Positions 24,912-35,307 are shown, counted from the stretch's first letter. The stretch is DNA of 64,000 nt from JAIOQA01 sp035493675 (GCA_035493675.1 DATJIA010000239.1:1-64000), one strand, 5' to 3'. Numbers and translations: made by a program. Notes: generated from the sequence alone by a model not told the origin.

Positions 24912-25829
24912 ATGAGGGTTCTTCGCTATGCGTTGCTCGCCGCCGTTTGCGCCGCGGGCTGCACCGATGACACCGATTCGGATCCGACCTTCGCGAGCGA
25001 GCAGATCGCGCCCGCGACCGACGCGATCCCGAAGGCGATCTTTCCGACCAAGGACGCGCTCGCGCGCGACACGCTCGCGCGTCCGCAGAAAGGGAACGGC
25101 ATCCTCTATCACGGCGGTCCCGTGATCCTCGGGACGACCAACATCTATTACATCTGGTACGGCAACTGGTCGGGCAACAGCGCGACGACGATCCTGACGG
25201 ATCTCGCGAAGAGCCTCGGCGGCAGCCCCTACTACAACATCAACACGACCTACTACAACGGATCGAACACGCACATCTCGAACGCGGTCGCGTACAAGAG
25301 CAGCACGACGGACAACTACTCGCAGGGCAAGTCGCTGTCCGACTCCGCGATCGAGAGCGTCGTGTCGAGCGCGATCACGAGCGGTCGCTTGCCGAAGGAC
25401 ACCAACGCCGTCTACTTCGTGCTGACGTCGTCGGACGTCACCGCGAGCTCGGGCTTCTGCACGAACTACTGCGGCTGGCACACCAACGGATCGATCAGCG
25501 GCAGCGACATCAAGTACGCGTTCATCGGCAACCCCGATCGCTGTCCGTCGAGCTGCGAAGAGCAGACGACCGGACCGAACGGCAACGCCGGCGCCGACGG
25601 GATGGCGTCGATCATCTCGCACGAGCTCGAGGAGGCCGTGACCGATCCGGACCTGAACGCTTGGTACGATCGCCGCGGCGAGGAGAACGCCGACAAGTGT
25701 GCGTGGACGTGGGGCTCGACCTACACCGCGAACGGCGCGATGGCGAACATGAAGCTCGGCTCGCGCGACTTCCTGATCCAGCAGAACTGGGTCAACGCAA
25801 GCGGCGGTTTCTGCGCCAAATCGTACTAG
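24912..25829 (+). CDS. EXORDIUM/Phi-1-like exported lipoprotein
   Basis: A 305-residue protein with a lipobox AAGC (Cys17). The segment LYHGGPVILGTTNIYYIWYGNW (about residues 65-86) is the family hallmark of plant EXORDIUM/phosphate-induced proteins, and SHELEEAVTDPDLNAWYD near 236-253 is the conserved C-terminal part. Asn/Ser/Tyr-rich loops dominate between. Role in bacteria unknown; plant members are secreted cell-wall proteins. The Shine-Dalgarno GGGAGGGAG lies 6 nt before ATG. Confidence 0.8.
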   Translation: MRVLRYALLAAVCAAGCTDDTDSDPTFASEQIAPATDAIPKAIFPTKDALARDTLARPQKGNGILYHGGPVILGTTNIYYIWYGNWSGNSATTILTDLAKSLGGSPYYNINTTYYNGSNTHISNAVAYKSSTTDNYSQGKSLSDSAIESVVSSAITSGRLPKDTNAVYFVLTSSDVTASSGFCTNYCGWHTNGSISGSDIKYAFIGNPDRCPSSCEEQTTGPNGNAGADGMASIISHELEEAVTDPDLNAWYDRRGEENADKCAWTWGSTYTANGAMANMKLGSRDFLIQQNWVNASGGFCAKSY

Positions 25830-25953
25830 ACGTCACCGAAGTTTCACCGAGGGTTCCTTACAGCTGCTCTTTTTTGGGTGAATGTGGGCCGAATTCAGCG
25901 ACCATCCGCGGACTGCGCCCCACTGCATACACACCCAACGACGGAGTAACTAG

Positions 25954-27123
25954 ATGAGGACCTCGGTTCGGCTCGGTTTGCTGGCTTCCCTCTTGGTCGC
26001 CGGCTGTATGGACCCTTCGGACGCGTCGGACAGCGACACGCTCGAAGCTGCCATCTCGCACGCGAAGCACGCTCGGGTGTGTAGCGGTCCGGAGGAAGTG
26101 CAGTGCCACGCGCGCGTCCTGGTCGATGACAACCTGGAGCCGCTCGCGGCTTCGGGTCCGGCGGGCTACGGCCCGTCGGATCTGCGCGACGCGTACAAGA
26201 TCAGCGGCTCGGGCAGCTCGACGACGATCATCGCGATCGTCGATGCGTACGGCTATCCGAACGCCGAGCAGGATCTCGCCGTGTACCGCTCGACCTTCGG
26301 CCTGCCGCCGTGCACGACGGCGAACGGCTGCTTCAAGAAGGTCGATCAGAACGGCGGCTCCAGCTTCCCGCGCGCCGATACGGGTTGGTCGCAGGAGGCC
26401 GCGCTCGATCTCGATATGGCGAGCGCGATGTGCCCCAACTGCAAGCTCATCCTCGTCGAGGCGAAGACGCCGAGCATGACGAACCTCGGCACCTGCGTGA
26501 ACACCGCGGTGGCCCTCGGCGCGACCGTCGTGTCGAACAGCTACGGCGGCGGCGAGAGCTCGAGCGACACCACCTACGACAAGAACTACTTCAACCACCC
26601 GGGCGTCTCGATCACCGTCAGCTCCGGTGACAACGGCTACGGCACCGAGTATCCGGCCGCGTCGCAGTACGTGACCGCGGTCGGCGGCACGCACCTGACG
26701 ACCGCGAGCAACACGCGCGGCTGGAACGAGACGACGTGGAGCGGCGCGGGCTCGGGCTGCAGCAAGTACGATCCGAAGCCGAGCTGGCAGCACGACACCG
26801 GCTGCTCGATGCGCACGGTCGCCGACGTCTCGGCGGTCGCCGATCCGAACACCGGCGTCGCGGTCTACGGGCCGACGTCGCGTCGCGGCTCGGGCTGGAT
26901 GGTCTTCGGCGGCACGTCGGTCGCGGCGCCGCTCGTCGGCGGCGTCTACGCGGTCAACGGCGGCGGCGCCAGCGCGTCGAACGCGTACTCGCACACGAGC
27001 GCGCTGTTCGACGTCACGTCGGGCTCGAACGGCTCGTGCGGCGGTTCGTACCTGTGCACCGCGGGCGCGGGCTTCGACGGCCCGACCGGCCTCGGCACGC
27101 CGAACGGCACCGGCGCGTTCTGA
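25954..27123 (+). CDS. Sedolisin-like (peptidase S53) serine-carboxyl protease
   Basis: A 389-residue exported lipoprotein protease. Lipobox VAGC gives Cys18. The catalytic triad can be placed as Glu148, Asp152 (SQEAALDLD) and Ser322 (GGTSVAAP), with the oxyanion Asp226 in SSGDNGYG. It lacks the long N-terminal prodomain of classical pro-kumamolisins and has a short C-terminus. The spacing Glu-x3-Asp and the SGD loop fit S53. A strong terminator follows. Probably a secreted acid-active endopeptidase. Confidence 0.8.
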   Translation: MRTSVRLGLLASLLVAGCMDPSDASDSDTLEAAISHAKHARVCSGPEEVQCHARVLVDDNLEPLAASGPAGYGPSDLRDAYKISGSGSSTTIIAIVDAYGYPNAEQDLAVYRSTFGLPPCTTANGCFKKVDQNGGSSFPRADTGWSQEAALDLDMASAMCPNCKLILVEAKTPSMTNLGTCVNTAVALGATVVSNSYGGGESSSDTTYDKNYFNHPGVSITVSSGDNGYGTEYPAASQYVTAVGGTHLTTASNTRGWNETTWSGAGSGCSKYDPKPSWQHDTGCSMRTVADVSAVADPNTGVAVYGPTSRRGSGWMVFGGTSVAAPLVGGVYAVNGGGASASNAYSHTSALFDVTSGSNGSCGGSYLCTAGAGFDGPTGLGTPNGTGAF

Positions 27124-27140
27124 TCCGAGCTAGAGGACTT

Positions 27141-27181
27141 CACGGCGCTCGGCGATTCTCGCCGGGCGCCGTGCTCGTTTT
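27141..27181 (+). terminator. Rho-independent terminator
   Basis: Stem CACGGCGC-T-CGGCG, loop ATTCT, CGCCG-G-GCGCCGTG (27141-27173), with a T-G wobble inside the 14-bp stem, then CTCGTTTT. It ends the sedolisin transcript. No T-tract is found on the other strand. Confidence 0.8.
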
Positions 27182-27195
27182 CGGCGTCGCGACGA

Positions 27196-27657
27196 CTACC
27201 GCCACGCGCCGAGCGTCTCCGAAGAGAGCGCGCCGTCCTTGTGCACGTCGACCGAGATCTCGCCGAGCGCGGTCGAGAAGTGCAGGCGCGCGTCGAGCTG
27301 ATAGTCGCGCGCGCCGTTCATCACCTTCTGCACCGCGCCGAGGCCGTCCTGCGCGTTCAAGCGCACCGCCGCGACCACCGGCGCGACGCCGCGCGCGGGG
27401 ATCGTCTGCGAGACGTCGACGTGCCCGCTCACCGACGGCGCGCCGCCGATCGACAGCTGCCAGTCGATGCCCGACAGCGGCACGCCGACCGCGTTCGGGT
27501 TGGTCACGTCGAGCCGCATCTCGCCGTCGATCGTGCCGCCGAGCGAGATCGAGGTCACCGCGACGTCGCGGACGTCGACCTTGGGCTTCTCGACGGTGTG
27601 CATGAACATCGAGCAGCCAGAAGACAAGACCGCGGCAATCGCAACGTTACGCAGCAT
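27196..27657 (-). CDS. LEA-type-2 (WHy-domain) lipoprotein
   Basis: A 153-residue lipoprotein. The likely start MLRNVAIAAVLSSGC gives lipobox SSGC (Cys15); further ATG and CTG codons upstream encode a Pro/Arg stretch that does not look like a signal peptide. The body is the LEA14/WHy pattern: MRLDVTNPNAVGVPLSGIDWQLSIGG, then VDVSQTIPARG. Bacterial members are envelope proteins that relate to desiccation tolerance in plants; the role here is not known. Confidence 0.75.
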   Translation of the reverse strand: MLRNVAIAAVLSSGCSMFMHTVEKPKVDVRDVAVTSISLGGTIDGEMRLDVTNPNAVGVPLSGIDWQLSIGGAPSVSGHVDVSQTIPARGVAPVVAAVRLNAQDGLGAVQKVMNGARDYQLDARLHFSTALGEISVDVHKDGALSSETLGAWR

Positions 27658-27746
27658 GACGGGATCTAGAGCAAGCGATGGGCCACGCGACGGCCGAGGC
27701 GGCACGCGCAGTTACCGCGCGCTCGTGAACCCGCGGTCACGTGACT

Positions 27747-28196
27747 TCACGATCGGATGACGCGTCGCCGCAAACCGACGTTCTTGCCGTCGAAGCCGAG
27801 CTTCTTGTACAGCGCGAGCGCGCGCGCGTTCTGCGGCGTGACCTCGAGCTGCAGCGCGACCGCGCCCGGATAGAGCTGCCCGCGCGCGAGCGCTTCGATC
27901 AACGCGCTCGCGTGGCCCTTGGTCCGCGCGCTCGGCGCGACGTACAGCTCGTCGATCGTGCACACGTCGCCGCCGAGCTCGTTCGACCAGAACGCGATCA
28001 AGAACGCGTGGCCGAGGATCGCGCCGTCTTCTTCGAGCACGATCGCGCGCCCGCGCAGCGGCTCGCCGCGCAGCGCGACCAACGTGCGCCGCACCTGCGC
28101 CTCGTCGACGCGCTCCGGGCTGGGATCCTCGGTGAAGAGCGCGAGGCTCGATCGCACGATCGCGTCGTCGTCGGACTTCGTCGCCGGGCGCCACAT
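27747..28196 (-). CDS. GNAT-family acetyltransferase
   Basis: A 149-residue GNAT protein. ILGHAFLIAFWSN, ELYVAPSARTKGHASAL (acetyl-CoA loop variant R-x-K-G-H-A) and VTPQNARALALYKKLGFDGK (the C-terminal beta-bulge) are present. Substrate unknown. It stands 15 nt behind the Crp/Fnr gene and may share its transcript. Confidence 0.8.
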   Translation of the reverse strand: MWRPATKSDDDAIVRSSLALFTEDPSPERVDEAQVRRTLVALRGEPLRGRAIVLEEDGAILGHAFLIAFWSNELGGDVCTIDELYVAPSARTKGHASALIEALARGQLYPGAVALQLEVTPQNARALALYKKLGFDGKNVGLRRRVIRS

Positions 28197-28211
28197 GGCT
28201 TGCAGTATGCG

Positions 28212-28880
28212 TCACGCCAGCAGGTGACGCAGCGCCGCGCGATCGCGGATCACGATGTCGACGCCGGCGTCGGCGAGGCCGGCGCGCCGCCACGCGGCGA
28301 GCGCGCGGATCACGGTCTCGACGCGCGCGCCGACCAGCTGCGCGATCATCCGGCGCGTCAGCGTGAGCGGGATGCGCAGCTCGCCGCCGACCTCGTCGCC
28401 GAACCGCTCGGCGAGGTGCTCGAACAAGGCGGCGAGCCGCTGCTCGATCGATCCGGCGGTGAGGATCGCGATCTTCGCGCGCAAGACCTTGCCGTGATCG
28501 ATCAGCGCGCGGTTCGCGGCGCGCGCGAGCGCGTGATCGCGATCGACCGCCGCGCGCAGCTCGACGGCCGGCACGGCGATCGCGCGCACCTCCGCGGCGA
28601 CCGCGATCGCGGCGGCCGGATACGCGCCGCCCTCGAGCGCGGCGGGCAGGCCGATCAGCTCGCGCGGCCCGAACAGCGCGAGGGTCGCGTCGTTGCGCGC
28701 GATCTCGACGAGCCCGCGGACGATCAGCACCGCGTCGAGCGCGGGCGCGTCGGCGTCCCAGATCGTCTCGCCTTCTTCTCGCGCGATCTCCCGCGCCGCG
28801 CGCGCGAGCTTCGCGATCGTGGCTGCGTCGGCTTCGCGGAACAGCGGCGCTGCGGCGAGGATCGCGGCCTTGTCGGTCAC
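28212..28880 (-). CDS. Crp/Fnr-family transcription regulator
   Basis: A 222-residue regulator. The N-terminal cupin-like sensor domain (about residues 10-125) has no Cys ligands, so it is not an FeS FNR; a haem, nitric-oxide or nucleotide sensor of the DNR/NnrR kind is possible. The C-terminal wHTH reads LTRRMIAQLVGARVETVIRALAAWRRAG. It is 9 nt downstream of the RIC gene and is probably autoregulated through the TGAT-N4-ATCA box upstream of the pair. Confidence 0.8.
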   Translation of the reverse strand: MTDKAAILAAAPLFREADAATIAKLARAAREIAREEGETIWDADAPALDAVLIVRGLVEIARNDATLALFGPRELIGLPAALEGGAYPAAAIAVAAEVRAIAVPAVELRAAVDRDHALARAANRALIDHGKVLRAKIAILTAGSIEQRLAALFEHLAERFGDEVGGELRIPLTLTRRMIAQLVGARVETVIRALAAWRRAGLADAGVDIVIRDRAALRHLLA

Positions 28881-28889
28881 TCCGCGAGT

Positions 28890-29549
28890 CTACCGAGCCG
28901 CGCGCGGGAAGAGGATGTTGCTCTCCAGGTGGATGTGCACCTTGAGATCGGCCTCGAGCGCCTCGAGCGACTGGTAGAGCGCGCGGTAGCTGCCGCAGGC
29001 GCCGTCGGGCAAGCGGTAGTCCTTCGACAGGAAGCGCAGGTGCTGCAGCAGATCGCCCGCGTGATCGTGCTCGGCGAGCATCACCGAGACCGGCGCGTCG
29101 ATGCCGCCGGCGCCGGCGCGGATGCGCGGGAACAGGACGCGCTCCTCCTTCGCGAGGTGCGGGATCAGCTCCTCGCGCAGCTCGGCGAGCACGCCTCGCA
29201 TGACCGGCAGCTCGGGGTGGACCTCGCCGTGCACGCGCGCGACCTTCTCCATCAGCGTCGTCGCGCGCGCGAGCTCGTCGCGCGTGAACGTGTGGTGCAC
29301 CGCTTCGATGTGATCGATCAGATCGGCGAGCGGCGCGCTGCGCCAGTCGGTCTGCGTGACGGTGACGCGCTCGGCGTCGTCGATCTTCGCGAGCAGCTCG
29401 TCCATCGCGACGCCGGCCTTCGCGCACGCCGACGCGAGCGAGCGGCGGCCGCCGCAGCAGTAGTCGATGCCGGCGCGCTCGAAGACGCGCAGCGACGCGG
29501 GACGCTCGGCGGCGACCTCGCCCACGGTCGTATCGTTGGAGATGTTCAT
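28890..29549 (-). CDS. Iron-sulfur cluster repair di-iron protein (RIC/YtfE/ScdA)
   Basis: A 219-residue di-iron protein. The ScdA_N domain with AGIDYCCGG at residues 27-35 is followed by a hemerythrin-like four-helix bundle with ligand His/Glu seen in HTFTRDE, HGEVHPE, HLAKEERVLFP, EHDHAGDLL and HIHLESNILFP. RIC proteins restore FeS clusters damaged by nitric oxide or peroxide. The ATG lies 36 nt after an FNR-like box, and the next gene encodes a Crp/Fnr regulator, typical of nitrosative-stress regulons. Confidence 0.88.
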   Translation of the reverse strand: MNISNDTTVGEVAAERPASLRVFERAGIDYCCGGRRSLASACAKAGVAMDELLAKIDDAERVTVTQTDWRSAPLADLIDHIEAVHHTFTRDELARATTLMEKVARVHGEVHPELPVMRGVLAELREELIPHLAKEERVLFPRIRAGAGGIDAPVSVMLAEHDHAGDLLQHLRFLSKDYRLPDGACGSYRALYQSLEALEADLKVHIHLESNILFPRAAR

Positions 29550-29584
29550 GCGCTCACCGTGCGCGCGATCGAGACGCGCACCGA

Positions 29585-29596
29585 TGATCTGGATCA
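29585..29596 (-). promoter_or_regulatory. FNR/DNR-like operator
   Basis: TGAT-CTGG-ATCA is the core of the TTGAT-N4-ATCAA consensus (outer T/A pair missing). It lies in the gap upstream of the RIC-Crp/Fnr operon, centred about 41 nt from the RIC start codon. Confidence 0.55.
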
Positions 29597-29618
29597 GGCG
29601 CGACGATCCACCGCAGCG

Positions 29619-30422
29619 CTAGATCTGCGCGAACGCCGCAGGCGTTGCGATGAGCACGGGCGCGCCCGGCTCACCGACGAGCACACGGGTCGTCCCCGCT
29701 TCGCGCAGGGCCGCGTGCTCCGGCAGCGCCTCGAACGACTGCGGCCCGATCGCGATCACGTTGGCGCGCTCGTCGAGGCGCGTGCGCCGCGCGGTGCCGC
29801 GCACGCGGAGATCCGCGGGGAGGCCGAGCTCGTGCGGCAACGCATCGGCGCTGCCGATCGGACGATTGCCGATCGTCCACGCGGCGGCGACCGAGAGGCG
29901 CACGTGGCCGCGGATCAAGACGCGCTCGCTGCCCGCGTCGACGAAGAACGGCGCGGCGATCGCGTGCCGCACGATCACGCCCTCGTCGGTCTCGATCGCG
30001 ATCTCCTCCGCGATGACCTCGGCGCCGTCCCAGCGCGAGCGCACCGTGGTGCCGCGGAAGCGTTTCGGCGCGCCCTCGACGGCGACCGAGCGCGCGGCCG
30101 CGACCGGCGGCGGCAAGCGGATCGGCTCGACCCGATGCTCCTTCTGCGCGCGGGCCCGGATCCGGCGCATCGGCGCGCGCACCGCGAGCGCGCCGAGCGA
30201 GACGAGCGCGAACGGGAACAGGATCGGCATCGCGATCGATCCGCCGGCGAGCAGCGCGGTGATCAAGCCGAGATCGCGTTCGGCCGCGAGGCTGAGATCG
30301 CGATACGCGAGCAGCTCGCGCACGAGGTCGGCGGGCGCGACGGTGGTGCCGCCGCACTGCACGCACTGCACCGTCGCCGATTGGAGCAACCGGCACCCGA
30401 GGCACAGATACGCGCGCTCCAT
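29619..30422 (-). CDS. Zinc-ribbon membrane protein, unknown function
   Basis: A 267-residue protein. The N-terminus has a zinc ribbon CLGC..CVQC (about residues 7-28), then a hydrophobic stretch near 57-85 and a soluble beta-rich domain. RFRGTTVRSRWDGAEVIAEEIAIETDEGV resembles the E3-ligase-like (GIDE) family only loosely. I could not name a family. The start ATG 30422 puts the ribbon at the N-terminus; an upstream in-frame ATG would add 17 residues. Confidence 0.55.
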   Translation of the reverse strand: MERAYLCLGCRLLQSATVQCVQCGGTTVAPADLVRELLAYRDLSLAAERDLGLITALLAGGSIAMPILFPFALVSLGALAVRAPMRRIRARAQKEHRVEPIRLPPPVAAARSVAVEGAPKRFRGTTVRSRWDGAEVIAEEIAIETDEGVIVRHAIAAPFFVDAGSERVLIRGHVRLSVAAAWTIGNRPIGSADALPHELGLPADLRVRGTARRTRLDERANVIAIGPQSFEALPEHAALREAGTTRVLVGEPGAPVLIATPAAFAQI

Positions 30423-30516
30423 GATTCGATCATGACACCGCAGGCGTGGCAGCGGTCGCGACATCTTCGTCACGCCGCCGAGCTCCGCCGCACGACGCCG
30501 CGCGCTGATCCGATGC

Positions 30517-31272
30517 TCAGTCGACGTCGATGACCCAGCCGCCGCGGCGATCGCGGATCACGAAGCGGCGCGGGCCCGCCGCGCGCACGACCTGCGGCTC
30601 GTCGGCGCGGCGCTGCGTGTAGCCGCCGTGGTCGTAGGCGTACCGGCTCTCGATGTGGCGCGCGAGCAACTGCTCTTGCGTGCCCATCACCCACAGGATC
30701 GGCGCGAGCAGGAGGAGCTGCACCGAGCCCATGAGGCCCGCGATCAAGAACGCGACCGCGACGACGCGTGCGACCTTCACGGACACGTCGGTCGCGCGCA
30801 CGAAGCTCATCTTGCGGGTGAGCAGCGCGCGCAGGATGCGGCCGCCGTCCATCGGCAGCGCCGGGATCAGGTTGAAGCCGGCGATGACGAGGTTGATCCA
30901 GCCGAACAGCGCGACGATCGGCGCGTGCAGCGCGAAGCCCAACCCGAGCCCGAGCCCCGCGAGCATGAGCGACACCGCGGGACCCGCGGCCGCGATCGCG
31001 ACCTCGTGGTTCGCCTTCTTCGGCATCGCGACCATCTTCGCGGCGCCGCCGAAGAAGTGCAGCTCGATCCCCGAGACCGGCACGCCGAGCGAGCGCGCGA
31101 CCAGCGCGTGCCCGAGCTCGTGCAGGAGCACCGAGCCGAACGCCATCCCGACGACGAACAAGCCCGCGGCGCCGCCGAGCCACAGGAAGACGACGCCGAG
31201 CATCAGGAGGAAGGAGAGGTTCACCTCGACCGGGAACCCGAGGAGGGTGCCGAGGCGCCATCGTTTGAACAT
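30517..31272 (-). CDS. Site-2-protease-like M50 metallopeptidase
   Basis: A 251-residue membrane protease. Helices surround HELGH (residues 51-55), the zinc-binding site, and NLIPALPMDGGR (134-145) supplies the third ligand Asp. MFKRWRLGTLLGFPVEVN is the family start. A positively charged tail follows the last helix. S2P-type proteases cut regulators within the membrane; no partner gene is next to it. Confidence 0.85.
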   Translation of the reverse strand: MFKRWRLGTLLGFPVEVNLSFLLMLGVVFLWLGGAAGLFVVGMAFGSVLLHELGHALVARSLGVPVSGIELHFFGGAAKMVAMPKKANHEVAIAAAGPAVSLMLAGLGLGLGFALHAPIVALFGWINLVIAGFNLIPALPMDGGRILRALLTRKMSFVRATDVSVKVARVVAVAFLIAGLMGSVQLLLLAPILWVMGTQEQLLARHIESRYAYDHGGYTQRRADEPQVVRAAGPRRFVIRDRRGGWVIDVD

Positions 31273-31334
31273 GCGCACAACGTGGGGTCCGCTCTCCCCG
31301 GTGTCAAACGCTGACGTTATTCCCGCCCGATCGG

Positions 31335-32072
31335 TCAGCTTCGGTGGATCAAGTCTCCGAAACGACGTGCGAGCTCTTCTCGGTCCTCGCGCGTCACCCA
31401 CGGGACGCTGACGCGAACCAGGTCCAGCCCCGTCGGATCCGAGAAGCGGATGTAGTCGCCGAGCAGCGAGACGTGGTGGCGGTTGCGGCACACCGCCTTC
31501 AGCTCGCGATCCTTCTCGAACACGACGACGTTGCCGTCCTCGTCGACCTCGATCGCGCGCCGCGCGCGATCGCGGAACAGCTCGCGCTTGTACAGCACGA
31601 GCTTGCCGCCGTAGTCGGCGAGCAGCACCTTGTCGAGCCCGCGCCCGAGCTCGAACGCGCGGCGCACGCCGTGCGCGAACGCGGCGAGCGCGACCTTCAG
31701 CCGCGACGCGAGCGCGTCGAACCGCGGCAGCGACGACAGGCCGTCGTCGACGATCAGATCTTTCGGTTCCGCGCCGAACACGCGCCGCATGCCGCCGTCC
31801 TCGGTCTCGATCCACAAGCCGAGATCGTCGCGCGGGATGTCGCGCGCGAGCAGCAGCCGGCGTTTCCCGAGCCGCTCCGACGTCTTCTTGGCGCTGCGCG
31901 TCTGCTTCCCTTTCTTGGATTGCTCCTCGAACGTCACGAAGTCGCCGTCGATCATGACGATCTTGCCGTCGAGCTCGAGGCGCGTGCGCGGACCGACGTC
32001 GAGGCGGATCGTCCCCTCGCGTGCCGGCGCCTCGATCGCGCCGCCGTCGCCGCCGTCGCGGTACGGGTCCAC
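31335..32072 (-). CDS. Unrecognised soluble protein
   Basis: A 245-residue protein, acidic and basic residues evenly mixed, no signal peptide or membrane segments. There are no motifs I recognise. The central region (LLADYGGKLVLYKRELFRD, VVVFEKDRELKAV) is beta-rich. It is divergent from ettA with a 54-nt gap. Confidence 0.6.
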   Translation of the reverse strand: MDPYRDGGDGGAIEAPAREGTIRLDVGPRTRLELDGKIVMIDGDFVTFEEQSKKGKQTRSAKKTSERLGKRRLLLARDIPRDDLGLWIETEDGGMRRVFGAEPKDLIVDDGLSSLPRFDALASRLKVALAAFAHGVRRAFELGRGLDKVLLADYGGKLVLYKRELFRDRARRAIEVDEDGNVVVFEKDRELKAVCRNRHHVSLLGDYIRFSDPTGLDLVRVSVPWVTREDREELARRFGDLIHRS

Positions 32073-32126
32073 CTGCCCCAGCGTACGGCTTGAGTCGCAA
32101 GGCGTCGACCCCTACACTGCGCGGCG

Positions 32127-33802
<1,676 letters not shown>

Positions 33803-33806
<4 letters not shown>

Positions 33807-34036
33807 CGGCGTTCGCTGAGCAGCCGCACGGTCGGCACGAATCTCACGCGGACCCGCTTGCGCGCGAGGCTCGCGAGCGCGACGAGGCCGGGGGGACCCG
33901 CGAACGCGAGCAGCCGGTACCAGGGCGCGCGATCGAAGACGATCGACGGCGCGTCGTCGTCGAGCCGGCGCGGCACCTCGGCGGCACGCCCGATCTGAGT
34001 CCGTGCCCAGCTCCAGTCGATGCCGCCGCGCTTCAT
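33803..34036 (-). CDS. Small membrane-anchored protein
   Basis: A 77-residue protein (MKRGGIDWSWARTQIGR) with a hydrophobic stretch WYRLLAFAGPPGLVALASLA and a basic C-terminus. ATG overlaps the stop of the upstream gene (ATGA), so it is in an operon with it. It is convergent with ettA by a 4-nt overlap. Unknown function. Confidence 0.6.
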
Positions 34037-34488
34037 GCGAGCGACACCACGCGCGCGGTCGGCAGCGCGTCTCCGGTCTCGTCGACGTACGGCACGTCGA
34101 GCGCCGCGGCGAGCTCGCGCGCGACGAGCTGATCGGCGCGCTTCACCTTGCGATCGATCAATCGCACCGGCTCGGCGCCGGCGCGCAGCAGCAGGATCGA
34201 GCGACGGCCGCGGCGGATCTCCTCGACCTCGGAGGCGTGCAGGTGCGCGCCGAGCGACCGCGCCCAACGCCACACGTGCAGGTGATCGCCGTCGAGCTCG
34301 ATCGTGCGGCGGTCGAGGATGCCGGCGAGCGCGAAGCGCGCCGCGATGTACGTCATGCCGATCAGCGGCGGGAACATCAACGTCATGATCAGCAGCCAGC
34401 CGACGACGACGCCGAAGAACGACACGCCGACGACCCAGCGGAGCATCGAGGGTTGCAGCTCGAGGCGCGTGATCGCACCTCGCGTCAC
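34033..34488 (-). CDS. PH-like membrane protein
   Basis: A 151-residue protein that starts at GTG (VTRGAITRLELQPS). Two hydrophobic helices (about residues 16-45: WVVGVSFFGVVVGWLLIMTLMFPPL) are followed by a small beta-domain (RTIELDGDHLHVWRWARSL, HLHASEVEEIRRGRRSILLL) typical of bacterial PH domains. The GTG overlaps the stop of a tiny upstream ORF. Role unknown. Confidence 0.6.
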   Translation of the reverse strand: MTRGAITRLELQPSMLRWVVGVSFFGVVVGWLLIMTLMFPPLIGMTYIAARFALAGILDRRTIELDGDHLHVWRWARSLGAHLHASEVEEIRRGRRSILLLRAGAEPVRLIDRKVKRADQLVARELAAALDVPYVDETGDALPTARVVSLA

Positions 34489-34598
34489 GGCACCATGCCT
34501 TCGTGCGCGAGCAGGCACGCCGCAAACCATAGCGCGAACACGATCCACGCACCGCCGCGATGCACGGCGCAGAGCAGATGGAGTCGTCGATTCCTCAT
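34485..34598 (-). CDS. Tiny membrane protein (37 aa)
   Basis: MRNRRLHLLCAVHR followed by GGAWIVFALWFAACLLAHEG: a basic N-terminus and one transmembrane helix. Its TGA overlaps the GTG of the next gene (GTGA), exactly like most coupled genes in this window, which supports both this ORF and that start. No clear Shine-Dalgarno. A start six codons upstream (GTG) is possible. Confidence 0.45.
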   Translation of the reverse strand: MRNRRLHLLCAVHRGGAWIVFALWFAACLLAHEGMVP

Positions 34599-34689
34599 GC
34601 GCGATGAGATGCGCACTGCGGCGATTGGTCGCAACGTGGCACGCGCGATGCCGCGCGTAAGCGCATCGATACATGCGCGTTCACGACGC

Positions 34690-35241
34690 GTGAGGACGAG
34701 AGCTTCCATCGTTTGCCTCGTGGTGGGCGCATGTGCGGCGTCGGCCGCGGAGCTGCACCGCGACGCCCAACGCGACAACCCGCGCGCACACGACGCCGCG
34801 CTCGAACGCTTCACGCGCGGCCGCGACCTGAAGCCGATCGACCTGCCCGTGATCGGCGTGACGCCCGACACGACGTACACGCCGCTCGGCGCCGACGGGC
34901 TCGCGCAGGTGCCGTCGGCGGCGAGCGCGGCGCCGGCGCTCGCCTTCATCGAGCCCTCGTGCGAATCCGGCGACGCGTGCGGCTGCGACGTCGGCGCCGA
35001 GTACCACTACTGGAGCGAAGGCGCGAAGCTGGTGATCGCGCACGTCGTGCCCGACGTCTCGACGCACGTCGTGACGCGCGCCGGCACCTGCGGCGAAGGC
35101 TGCGGCACCCAGGCGCCGCCGCCCCCGACGACGCTCCGTTCGCTGGGCACGATCGCTCCCTCGGATGTCGAGATCGTGCAGGTGCACTACCACTACGATC
35201 GAATCATCGAGACGTGCGAGCACCCGATGCCGCTGCCGTGA
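34690..35241 (+). CDS. Exported protein, unknown function
   Basis: A 183-residue protein with GTG start and signal peptide VRTRASIVCLVVGACAASA (cleavage near residue 19). The centre has a Cys-rich CESGDACGCDVG patch and a His/Tyr-rich EYHYWSEG, and the end carries VQVHYHYDR. Possibly metal binding, but no family is recognised. Alternative start codons are not in frame nearby. Confidence 0.55.
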   Translation: MRTRASIVCLVVGACAASAAELHRDAQRDNPRAHDAALERFTRGRDLKPIDLPVIGVTPDTTYTPLGADGLAQVPSAASAAPALAFIEPSCESGDACGCDVGAEYHYWSEGAKLVIAHVVPDVSTHVVTRAGTCGEGCGTQAPPPPTTLRSLGTIAPSDVEIVQVHYHYDRIIETCEHPMPLP

Positions 35242-35283
35242 CTCGGACCGCCGCGCTCGTCGACTGATCGCGCGCGTACCAGC

Positions 35284-35307
35284 CGCGGAATGAACATTCA
35301 TTCCGCG
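35284..35307. promoter_or_regulatory. 24-nt palindrome, first of a pair
   Basis: CGCGGAATGAA-CA-TTCATTCCGCG, 11-bp arms around CA. It lies 43 nt after the stop of the exported protein gene. Its arms are identical to those at 35382. The central AATGAA-N2-TTCATT resembles a TetR-family operator, but no regulator gene is close. Confidence 0.5.

Noticed and set aside
27736..27745. GTCACGTGAC palindrome upstream of the LEA lipoprotein gene
   Set aside because: Ten bases only and single copy; no supporting context.
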